Below, in pieces: positions 11,001 to 22,200 of a stretch of 64,000 bases of DNA. The notes beneath the pieces are model-generated. The model was not told where the DNA came from. It saw only the letters and a program-made list of their open reading frames with translations, and searched no databases. The stretch lies in NCBI GenBank assembly GCA_900708905.1, contig CAADRB010000008.1, positions 3,529,033 to 3,593,032 of the forward strand. The letters run 5' to 3'. Numbering within the stretch: position 1 is the first letter of the stretch; every line of letters begins with the position of its first letter. The position numbers and the translations under genes were made by a program. This DNA is from Hymenolepis diminuta (Eukaryota > Platyhelminthes > Cestoda > Cyclophyllidea > Hymenolepididae).

Positions 11001-14000
11001 GCACGAGATAGAATTTCAGTTCTCTGTGATAAGGCCTGACGTTGCAGAGCCCAAATATTCGAAATAGGCATTTAAAGTTAGATTTCGACTCTTTGCTTGA
11101 ACTACAGTGTCCATCCTCTTTCGAACTGATTGATCAGCAAATTGCTTTAAGTTGTTGGTTTCGCCTATCTCTGGTTACCAGATTGGTCTTGTCTGGTTAA
11201 ATCTCTCTCTGTTGCTTTGAACAGTTATAGTAGGTCTTAGAGCATGGCTTGATCACACATTACAGCATTTTGGCGACACATTCTAACAGATACGATCCCA
11301 TAATATGAGCTCAGAGTAACTGCAATTAATTCACGGGTAAAATTAAGAGTTGCCCTCTACTCTCAAATGATTTTTAATCTTCTGGTGCAATCATCCGGTG
11401 AGGATTATGTTGCGACCTGACTTAAAGTAATGAAGCCACTCAAAGAGTTTCTGCTCAAATGATTTTGAATCCATTGCCTCCTCAAATCTCTCCAGTTGTT
11501 TAATCCCTTACAAAACTAAATAACTCCTAGCACATTCCGGCTTCATCTTTATGACCCATAGCATCAAAACACTACTGCACACCTGTCTACTTCATCGACT
11601 TTGAGTTTTCTCACACCTCATTACAAGACTTCAGACAATAAACGTGATTGTCTCAACGTGCACCCCAGTCCTTTTAAGTGTAGATTGGCAGCGACCATAT
11701 CATCATAGGTTGTATATTATTGTGGATCGAACTCAAAGTACTAGCTGCTTATCTTTTCTTAAGTTTGTGACTTTGAAGGAATCTCTGTCGTGTGGGCATA
11801 ACAAGAAAAATAGAGAGCGAGATGAATGTTTAGAACTTGTCATTTTCAAATGTCTCTCTATTAACGAAAGGTGCAAACTAACGAGAAATGATTTCAAATT
11901 TCCAAGAACAGAAATGAAGGTTCTAAGTGTAGTGGGTATCTGTCTGGTCAGTTTAAGGGAACTGTTTTTCCCCAGATTCCAGAAGCAATAACTGACCATG
12001 CCCTTATTCGTATTATCGTTTTCAACGAGACATTGAGTGCACGGCTTTCTATAGAGTATATATCAAAGGGAGGTGAACGAATAGTAAGGGATTTTCTGTC
12101 TTGAAACCATGCATTCTACACAGCTTTCAATGCGAGGGTGAAAACTGTAGTAAATTATGATTTTCAAGGGCAAGAGTTTGTATTAATTTTTACATTTTTA
12201 AATCTCATTCAGTTCAAATTCATCGAATTTCAGAAGAAAGCGTTTACCTAAATCAATAAACTTAAAAAGTTTTCACTTTTTACATATATTTTGAAACCAA
12301 TACTTATGTTAATATGTATACACAAATCAAACACGAAGCAATCACTTTGAGTCTGGCGCTTGTAATTAGTTTATTTCTAGTGAAATGGAATACCGATTAA
12401 TTCTTGGTGGGGGAAAATCTTATTTCGAACCTTCAAGATGTGATGATGGAAAAGATGGATGATAGTGAAATTTATTAGCAAATGAAGTGGGGGTCAGATT
12501 CTGACGTGGCCACCATATCATTTGTTATTCAAGACATACTATGGGCGGTTATTATAAATTTATTGGACAAAATAGGAGAAGAATATTTAGATGGAATAAA
12601 ATGCATTTATATGGAAAAATCCATATAAATTATATACTATGTATTTAATATGATAAACGTTAGGATGTCGAAAAATGATACGTTCGACAATTTGAAATTA
12701 AGCAAATATCCACTGAAAGTTATTAGAATTTACTAAATATTTAATAAAAAAAATAGTTGGAAGTCTTAAAATTTTCGAAAGATCACATCTCATTTTTTTA
12801 AATTAATTTTTATTTCTAAACGGATCACAGAAAAGCAATGCGATATCAGAATAGTTGAACACCTGAAGTTGTGCCTTACTCAAGTAAAGCAATACAAAAT
12901 ATAAATGATTTAAAAATTTTTAGATTATCACTTTGTCAAAGTAATTTCTAAAATATCATTAAAGGAATATAAATGAGACTAAGCTAATTAAGATTTATAA
13001 CCTTGAATTATTCGAGAGTAAACCGGTGAATTGTTTTTGTTAAGTGTCCATTTCACAGTTCTTAGCACAGATGCAATCGCAAACGGGGGCTAAATTTTCA
13101 TGCGTTTTTTATTAATTTATGGAAATAAGTTTAATTTATTGGTCCAAAAATAGCATTTCTTTATAAAGCTTCGATTTATTTCTCTAATCTTGCTCGATAA
13201 TTTTTTGACTATCTAATTCATCCAATATAAAGTAATATCGATTTAAATGAAAATTTGCCTCAAATTATTGTTCAAGTGTGTTACTGAAGTTATAAAGGTA
13301 ATGAAATCTCTGTTTTAACATATTATTGTCTTAGAGTTCAAATGAGGAAAAATAAAGCAAGAAACACATTTCTGCCCTCTAATTACACATGAAGTACTAT
13401 AGAATTTGGTTTAAATTCTATGATCTGATATGAAGAGATTTAGAACGCAAACTCTGACCTTTATTCAATGAAATATACTGAAATAGAGTTGAGGAAAGTA
13501 TTTCCACTTTATTAAGAAACTCTGCTCGAAACTCTAGCATGAAATAACTTATCTTTCAAACGAGTTTTCTGACAATTTTAACTATCCTACAATATAGTAC
13601 TAATCTAAACACATTGGTTTAATTCTTATTCAAATTTCAGCAAGTAAATTAGTAATTTTAATTAATATGAAAGTCTAAATGACACTGAACTTGATATCTA
13701 ATCCACTTTATTAATTATAATTTCATAGAGAAAATACTGCTATTAATAAACCACACTGTTCTTATCAGTTTTCTACTTTCACTGAAGTTCTTACTTATCT
13801 TCCAAATCTCGTATTAAGCCACTAAAAATAATTATACGGATAAATTATTTGTAATATTAAGATGCCTTCAAAAAAAGCTAATTATTTTTGAGAATTTATT
13901 AATAATACGGAATTTTGACTAATAATAATAAAAGAAATGGAAGAAATTAAGTGAATTTGACACTCGATATTTTCTATTTTGAAGAAAGACCATAATTAAA

Positions 14001-14190
14001 AATTTATTTATCTGCTTTTCAGGCAAAAGCCCACTTTTCATTTTGGCACATTTCCAAACAACTCAAAAACCAATTTGGTGAATAGTAATTTACGTAACAA
14101 AATATTGCAAAATGAATCAAAGTAATTATTATTTTCGATTCGTGAAGTAGAGTGATTTAGTAATATCAGTATCAATTGCTGTGAATTTAT
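11001..14190. other. Intergenic, no gene seen
   Basis: The stretch lies between the LINE relic and the small-peptide gene. A 115-codon open frame at 11644-11991 (+) overlaps an 88-codon frame on the other strand. It has no recognisable domain and begins at a GTG, so I do not call it. The stretch from 12200 to 14000 is very AT-rich with no exon-like segment. A hairpin-forming inverted repeat lies at 12605-12630. Confidence 0.5.
12605..12630. repeat. Perfect 11-bp inverted repeat
   Basis: Arms 12605-12615 (ATTTATATGGA) and 12620-12630 are exact complements around an AAAA loop. On RNA this would form a stable small hairpin. No gene context explains it. Confidence 0.75.
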
Positions 14191-14199
14191 GCATCTTCA

Positions 14200-14512
14200 T
14201 TAATCATCATGGACGATCTTTTGTCGAGGTGATTTAACCAGAGTTGAGTAGATTCGTCGAAAACGTCTTTTAGAGACCTCGGGTGCTGAAAGGAATTAAA
14301 ATTCAATAGCTCAATTAAAACTTATAAAGATAGCAGGTACGAGTTTGCCAATTACCAACTTCAGCCTCTGATTCCACTGGAATTAATCTGTAAGTTTCCA
14401 TTTCTCCATTTTCGTCTACAAAGTAAACGATGGGACTTGCTGAAGAGAATATTGACACAACTGCAAGTATAACGATAAAAGGGAAAAACTTGGAGATAGA
14501 TGTTGCGTTCAT
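14200..14512 (-). CDS. Putative small secreted peptide precursor (80 aa)
   Basis: Two exons, 14512-14356 and 14285-14200, join across a 70-base GT-AG intron with matching phase (1 then 2 bases) and end in TAA, giving 80 codons. Residues 1-26 look like a signal peptide: a short polar start, a hydrophobic core (FFPFIVILAVVSIF) and an SSAS cleavage-like site. A short acidic stretch follows (VDENGEMETYRLIPVESEAE). Exon 2 encodes a strongly basic segment, SKRRFRRIYSTLVKSPRQK, ending in IVHDD. Dibasic sites at about residues 58-60 and 62-63 are typical of prohormone convertase processing, so a neuropeptide or other secreted bioactive peptide is possible. There is no C-terminal glycine for amidation. 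I do not recognise a family. The start ATG is the first in frame after an acceptor-like TTTTTTAG at 14530. Expression is unproven. Confidence 0.5.
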
Positions 14513-14529
14513 ATCTACGTTCAAATATT

Positions 14530-14537
14530 CTAAAAAA
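14530..14537 (-). promoter_or_regulatory. 3' splice acceptor just upstream of the peptide gene start
   Basis: TTTTTTAG on the minus strand ends 17 bases before the ATG of the small-peptide gene. An acceptor this close to a start codon fits either a short 5' UTR exon upstream or spliced-leader trans-splicing, which flatworms use on part of their mRNAs. The sequence alone does not decide between them. Confidence 0.35.
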
Positions 14538-17500
14538 CGATAAACAATTTCAATTAGAAAAATTAAATAATTAAAAAACTAATGGGCAGAATAAAAGAAA
14601 ACTATTAAAACTATTTGTGAAAAAATCAGAAGGATGGATATAAAGCAATATGTACTTACAGAATTATTTTGACATTTTTTAAGTAGAGTTTATTCAATTA
14701 ATTAAAATTTATTCTGGTTTATATAATTAATTGAAGATTACCAAACTAATCACGTTTATTCTTAAATAACCAAATATTTTTATTTTCTTATATAAAAATT
14801 ATTATTTCAACTAACTTACCAAGTAATAAATGTAATAGTCGTTGTCCGTCGAAAGGTTTCTTAAATATCTAATAACCGACCACTTAAATGAAATTCAAAT
14901 TTAATTGGTTAATGCAGAAGCGAACGCAAATATGAAACTGGGGTTGCCAAGGCAGTAATGGGGAACTTCGATGGTCATGGAGCCAGACGAAATAAAATTA
15001 TTTGGTTTTAGATGGCTTTGTAATTTTCTTATTGTGTGAAAAAGTTTTGGGAAAATGGCATTGTGGCGGAGTTAATTAAGCGGGCCCGCTTTTGATGTAG
15101 ACGTAGTAAAATTAATTAAATCCATTAAAACTCTTTTAATTTGAAAAGTCTTTTCGATAATATCATTCTACAAAGACAAATTAGAGCTAAAATTCCATAA
15201 ATTTATGTGACAGCTGAGAAGATTTATGCTTATTTTAAAGTTTACTTAATAATTGCTTGAGTAAAATAGTTTTATGGAATGTAATCTACCTACATTCTTA
15301 AATGTGCTCACCAAATTTTTCTTAATTCAACATTAAATTAAAAGTAGACGTAATTTAATGACTTTGGACTTAAAGATCGAATATCGTAAAAATTCATTGT
15401 TGAAAATTAAAACAAAGTGAAATCAAAAAATTTCCCATATGTAATCATAAATTTGCGTTGCCAATGAATTAAACAGATACCGTTTCTAATTATAATATAT
15501 TATGAGCCATAGGAAGGCAAAATAAATATATTTTTTCATTGAAATCAATTGTCAATAAGTTCAGTAAAAAGTAAAGTGAAGGGGATCGTAAAGTGTTCAA
15601 TGCACAGTCGAGATGTTAATTGCAATTTGGTTATAGACTATTTACTTAATGACAGTTCACGTTCCGAAAGTCAAAGTTCATTAATAATTATCTGTATTAA
15701 TGATCAATATCCCTTGCTTATTGATCATTTGTTTAATTTTAGAGGTCGGACTTGTTACTTCAATTAAAATCTTCATCCGATGATTGAGAAAGCAGATTAA
15801 TATTTCATGATGTTAGGCAATTTGCATGATCTTAACATATCAGAGGTGCGATAGTTAAATTTTTTACTTAACTGAGCTCAATAAACCATATTTTGTGCAA
15901 TTTCTATTCTCAATAGATATATCAAGTGATTAAAATATGGTTAATTACTGAAGTCTGCAAATATTCAAATGTTGAAAAATGTGCCATGTTATGAGCAGAT
16001 TTGAGTGTAAATTAGTAGTGATTCATTACAGATGCTCGTACTCAGGTTAATTCAATGGCCTATTCGTAACCTCAAGTAAAACACCTTTTATGGAGGAGTC
16101 CTGATAGGTTTAATTTTCTGAAGGTGTTTGCTTATTTAAAATTTGATTTCCGATCTCTTTTCTTTTCAGATCATATTAGTAACTACTGCAGTTTTCAATT
16201 CCATCCATTAAAAACTAATCTCTAACCGAATGCTTTCAAAATCGCATGGAAGGAAATATAAATTGGCAATAAGGCCTTAATCGCAATTGAAGCTATGTCG
16301 AAATCTTGATTTTAAGACTAAACTAATCCAATTTTCCTTCTATCTCTTCGTAAATGTTGTATTGGTAGCTTTGTACCCCCTCCCACATCATATCTTAACT
16401 AATCAAGTGTAAGTATGAAAGTTTCGATTATAACAGGATATATGTCTCAGCGCAAGATTTTTGATTTCCACTGCGTCTAAGATACCTCAAGTATTAAATC
16501 AATAATTATGTATCCTAAGGATGTTTAAATCAGCCTTCCAGGATGCTGAAATGTTGACTCCATTGCTCCCAATAGTCAGAATGCCGGGAGTGCATGAATG
16601 CATCTATACAGTTAAATTACAAAAGGGGTCGCATTTTAAATGCATGTTTTATATAGTTTAAACGACAGCTCCTAAGCAAAGTGTAGTTTCTAGAACGTGT
16701 TCGGCGTCCTAAATTTAAGACAACATGCAAAATTTTTGTCGCTATGCGATACCATCGCAAATATGACGATTTCTACTTGAGTCATGTAGCTCACAATAAA
16801 ATACCTGACATGGAGAGAAGAAGAGTAAATATAGAAAATTCATTCTTAGGATTAACATTTCCATATAGTTTCAGTTTCTGCTAGGGCCTCTTTATTCCTT
16901 AAATTTCAGTTCTTGGAATTTTGAGAGCGTTAGATTGGAGCTTAATTTTCAAGAAAGGGTTGGTTTTCAAGAGGAAAGATTTCAAATCATTTACATTGTT
17001 TCCATCCCATTAAGTTAAAATTTCTCTGTCAGTCTAAGAAAGCCTGCTCCCGTATTGATCAAATTCAATAACATGAATGCCGGTACCAACAGAGCCGATA
17101 GTTGATAGCAGCTAGCGATACTATTTTTCCGAACGGAAAAGATAGCAGAATGAAACTAAGTCAAGTGGTTATTATAAAGTAATAGCATTAATTTAAGATA
17201 TCTTTCTTCGTACTCCATTTTAGATGAGTTGGATTTGGTAGATAAAGCGCAGGTTATAAAGGAATAAAGATTAATATTAATATTCGCTGTAATGCTTCCA
17301 GAAAACACAAAAATAGAAGAAATTATTTTTCTACGTCCAAACTGTAATTTCTGGCTTAAAGCTTACGAAAACGGACCCACAGCTTTAACGTCTCAAATCT
17401 GCAAAATGTGTACTGGAAAAACTTTCTCGTTTATTACGAAGTTTATTTACAAAGACCGATTTCATCATTTTCAGTTATTTTAGAATATTAGACATCCACT

Positions 17501-20500
17501 TTCATGATATTAATAAAACGGCATTCCTTTCAAAAAATTTAACAGGGAGTAGATTACTCTTGAGCTTAAACGTTCAAAGGTTAAGGATATTCAAAAACCT
17601 GACATTTTCTTCTTCTCGAAACATCTGGTTATTGGAATGCGTTAGGTTAGAATTATGCTTTAAAAATAGCATAAATCATATTTTTAAATATATTCAACAG
17701 TTGGCGACAACACTTTCTATAGTTACGCATTAATTTTTATACACCCTGAAACAATTATTCTCAAAAGTATTTTAAAAAGGACTTTTACTAGCTCAGATGC
17801 AAAAATTGCCTTAAATCATTCGGGCAAAATTTATGAAATGCTGTTGGCTGTCCACTAAACTGGAAAAACATTGGACTTAAGAGTTTTGGACACCGATCGC
17901 GAGATGAAATTTACAGATCGTAATACCTCACAATTAATTTTTATTCTATAGTAATACATTGTGATGACTAAGCCAGTTTCGGTAGATGATCAGAATACAT
18001 TTGAAAAGAGGGAAACTTTGTCAGGTCTTGTTTCTTTCTCTCAAATAGGATCTTCATTAATAAATTACCAAATTTGATACAACTACCATTGGTGAAATTC
18101 AGATAGGATGTTTTTCCAATCATCTGAAATTTAAAAGGCTGTGAGATCTACTTGAATGATAATAAATATCATGAAAATCCAAAATCTCCCACTCAGGTTT
18201 TAACGAAAAAATTGAATTCGATGCAAATTTACTACCAAGAGGCTTCCAAAGCACTTCAGGAGCACAAAGTATTGTCAGAGTTTGACCTAGCTAGTGGGAA
18301 GGTATCATGAAGCCATTCTTGACAGAAATCTGTATTCCACTTTTCTCTTCTTCACCAGAATTAATCATTTCCTTTGGCATTCTCCCTGTTTGATGAGAGT
18401 ACTGTGAATATTGACCACTGCTAATCAGTGACCCTACGAATGGTAAAAATTTTAAGAGCGCATAACAAGGGATGTATATATAATTAAGAGCACAGTTTGT
18501 AATCACTCAGTTTGGCGTAAATCATGTGAAAACCGTTAAATTTCGTTGACTCACTGATTAAAATATTCAACAGCTTCGATATTCCCTGATAATATATTGC
18601 CAAAATTTTAACTTATCTGAGTTCATGACGGTTGTGTTAGAGCACTAATTTTTTGATAATTATCGGTCTGAAATAAATTTAAAATCCACAGAACTTCACT
18701 TATTTGTCTTTTGAAATAATTATAATATATTTTTGTTTAAGAACAGGAGCCAGTATTGAAAAATCTGGAAATGATAAGGAAAATCGACCCATACGGTTTA
18801 CCTTTGCAAAACTTATCATTTGAAATCCCTTGGCCTTTTAGACTTGGACAAACTTCCTGTCCCAATGAATGATGAAAATGAGTGAAAAATTGGCTATCAC
18901 AGAAAAACAATAAAAATAATTGAATATTCCACTTTATTTTAATTTATATTGTGGGAGAAGATTTTTACATTGATGAGATGTCTCAATTTTTGAGAGAAAT
19001 GTTTTATCTCCGAATATTTTTAAAATTAATCTTATGGAAAATAAAATTTTATATACTATTACAATTTAGGAGTTCTTGTTTCTGATGATATGTTCCATCT
19101 ACTCGTTACATATTGCTAGGCTACAGTTAATTCAGACCTTTAGAGAGGGAAAAAGTCCGAACTTCGGTTACACTCCAACATTTTACTTGCCAAACGAAAA
19201 CATATATAAATTAATACAAGTTGTTTTCATTTTATTGGTGTGTGAGAGTCACAAAACTACTGAGCTGATAAAGGTTTTATCAAACTCTCAGGGGTGGCGT
19301 ATGTCAGCACATCGATAAACGTCATGGCGAATTAGAGACAGTCTGCGGGAATTGTTCATCCCACAACAAAGCTTCGAGTTTTTAAAATTCCTATTACTTC
19401 CATCTATAGAATATTAGTTATCTGATCCCAAAAGGGGATAAAGAGAAAGACGTTTGTAACAATTAACGTTTATTTCCGAGAGGAGAAGACTATAATTGAG
19501 TGAGTATTAGGAAGTCAGTAAGAGATCTGTAGAGATGATTGAGTGATTTTGAATTTGAAAAGGAAGAAATATGATCTGACAACAATTTGATATCTTCCAG
19601 TGAGTTTGAGAGACGTAACTTACTGGCTATTAACAAAATATCGATTTCACCATTGCGGGTTGATAGAAAGATATTGGAAAATTTCAAAGCACTTTTGACA
19701 TGTTGACGTAACATCAGTAACAATTAGTACATGACAGTTTAATTCGAAATAAAATTTTGTTAACGCATGAAATGCTTGTATTTACTTCAGCTTTATCTTA
19801 AACATTCTTTATGGTTAATAGAAAAAGGTGATTTTAACTCTGATTCATACATTTACTCGAACTTGAGTAACATTGATCAATGAGCTCTGGCAAATTAAAA
19901 GTTTCAGTTGGTTTCATTTCTGTAAATCACGGCTTTTATCTACTAATTTCTATGCAGTAGAGTGGTGGGAGTGGTGAAACCACCCAATCTATGAACATAT
20001 ACAATTTCAGATGTAAGCTTTCATCTGGGATCAAATAAATTGCAACTGGTTTGTGACATATGAGACCATGAAGCTGCAAGAGAATTCAAATCTCTGTTCA
20101 TTAAATCCATGCAATTATCTTCCAATTAACCTGAAAGCCAATCTCCAACAGAAATAAACTTTTCGGGTATCCTGAGGGCGTTAGGGACAAAGTGGCTCAA
20201 ATGACAACCTGCCTCCAGGAATACCCTTACTTTTCAAGAGATAAATCTTCATTTTTACCATCTGATCAACTCGAAAATTGTTACATATATAAAGTTATAC
20301 ATCTGTAATTACTAATTTGTATATTAATCGTTCATTTGTATCGATCAAGTGGACTGAATAGTATGATTTTTTTTCAAAAACACAGAAAGAGACGGAAGAT
20401 GAGGAGATGGTAAATATAGAAATAAAGAATACGGGAAGTATAAAATGGGATGATAAAAGGTCTGGTACAGCATAAAACTAGACCTTAAGCGCATGCTCAT

Positions 20501-20690
20501 CCAAATTATAACTTTAGGTCATTATGTTAGGTAATAAGAAAAAAAGTGAAATAAAAATATGCACAAGTTAACCTTGAGAGGAATATTTTAAGCTCTAATG
20601 AATAAGAATTTCACTTTTGAGAATTGATACACTTTCTTACTCAGTTAAGATATGGTTTTGAGAAATTGAATTTGTTTAGTTGTCTCGATG
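14538..20690. other. Intergenic, no gene supported
   Basis: AT-rich sequence with scattered short open frames, for example 17292-17483 (+), 19076-19318 (+) and 19490-19723 (-). None shows a domain, a signal peptide or convincing splice context. A short repeat copy at 15640-15690 matches 1690-1745. Promoter elements for the minus-strand peptide gene may lie near 14540-15000, but none is identifiable. Confidence 0.5.
15640..15690 (+). repeat. Short dispersed repeat, copy 2
   Basis: It shares TATTTACTTAATG, CACGTTCCGAAA and TCAAAGTT with the copy at 1690-1745. The relationship is visible only over about 45 bases. Confidence 0.4.
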
Positions 20691-20699
20691 ATCTATTGA

Positions 20700-22200
20700 T
20701 GAATAAACTAAATAGGCTTTGCCCTTGATTTATAGATGTGTAGGTGTTTGCAGATGAAAAGAGCATTTAATAGCCATAAAATTTAATTTGGGAATAGAAC
20801 GAACACGTTAATTAATCTTCTGAAGCGTCCGGAATGACGGTTGGGTGGGTCGGGCCGGGTCACCGGAGTTTCTGTATTCCAAGGTGGAGGGAGATCACAT
20901 ACGCCCAGATAGATCGCCGTTAGATCCGTTTTCGGTTCAAAAGATGCGGCTGCGTACTGAGAATGAAGATACTTGCGTTAGTACACCCAGACTTGGATAC
21001 CAGCATGAGGCGTCGTCCGGTTCCTACAGTGTAGGGGGTTAAAAATCTCTTACACTCTCTTCTCCCCTTGTGAAATGAGAAGTTGCCTTTCCACATTATC
21101 ACAAAGTTGCTCATCAGGATGGAGCAATGAAATTTGGTAGGGGATGTGAAAGGATGATATTTAAATTACGTCAAAAGTCCTCAAATCGAGTACAAGAGAA
21201 CTAAATGACATTTCTCGACAAAATAAACTTTCATACACCTTGAGGCTGCTAATGGTGGTCCATTACAACAGAATTAATGGATGCAACCTCATGGCACTAT
21301 GAATATAAATTCACCGGGATAGGGAATTCTTTGAATGAGTCCAGCAAGACTGAGGTCAATGAAGACCAGGGAACTTTAGTTTGAGAGGATATCAGGTGAT
21401 TCGGGGAAGAAATGAGTGAAGACGTTTGCTTAATCTTGTCTGCATATTTTGCGACCACTTTTAATACTGTTCATTTGGAGTGGAAAACGAGTTTCGCAAG
21501 ACAGATTTCTCGTATATATCACCCAACAATACCGATCGTTTAGAACGGAAAGAGAGCATGTGCTTAGCTCAAATGTTATACTGACCAATACACTTTGGAG
21601 ACATGGCCATGGTGAATGATGTAAAAGTTCTCGGGAGGTAAAATTTTAATAAAATTTTGGGATTGATATCGGGATTGATTGCTGCTTGGGCACTATTGGT
21701 TTGCAGACAAGTCGTGCAGAAACGGTTTTATGCATGGAAGGTTCCATAGAGTACGTAACATCCGTTACTTTTACGCGAATTGTGACTGATAGGTACAACT
21801 TTATGCCATCATTGGCTGCCTCAACAAGGGTTGCGGTAGGAAGCACTTTATGATAGGCTGATAAAACCAGATAGTGAATAGAAATATTATATGTATTTAG
21901 AAAAACGGTGATAACGAGTATGTTAGATACATCAATTTATTCCTGAGCATCGGGTCTTAGACATTTTGTAAAGATTTAAGCAACCTACTATTTGTTGAAA
22001 ACTAAACACGTTTTGTTTGCAACGCCGTAAAATAGTCAGAAATGGTAGATTATATATGCTAGCCACCTATTATATGCTTTATTAGTCTCCAAAAATAACC
22101 ACAATTCTGGGAACTCAATAAATGCGGGCTTTACTCCAACTTTATGCCAGCCAACGACCTTGTGCATTTTAATAAATATGCAAACTTTAAGAGTAATTAA
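20700..22200. mobile_element. Non-coding TRIM-like element, copy A
   Basis: From about 20860 to 22195 this region aligns in order with 43865-45065. Shared blocks include ACCGGAGTTTCTGTATTCCA (20861), GATCCGTTTTCGGTTC (20923), GCAAGACAGATTTCT (21496), CTTAGCTCAAATGTTATACTGACC (about 21563) and the AT-rich end around 22165-22195. A block of roughly 200 bases (about 21110-21320) is missing from the other copy. Where the minus-strand frames of the two copies can be aligned they share a stop at the same place, so the ancestor was probably non-coding here. The edges are uncertain, and a matching left terminal repeat is weaker in this copy than in copy B. The small open frames inside it are chance. 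Confidence 0.6.

Noticed and set aside
11644..11999. Overlapping open frames of 115 (+) and 88 (-) codons
   Set aside because: The plus frame starts at GTG, neither has a domain or splice context, and both are open over the same bases, as happens by chance.
21646..21846. 66-codon minus-strand frame inside TRIM-like copy A as a transposon gene
   Set aside because: The matching region of copy B is broken by stops in the same frame, and adjoining aligned frames share a stop, so coding is not conserved.
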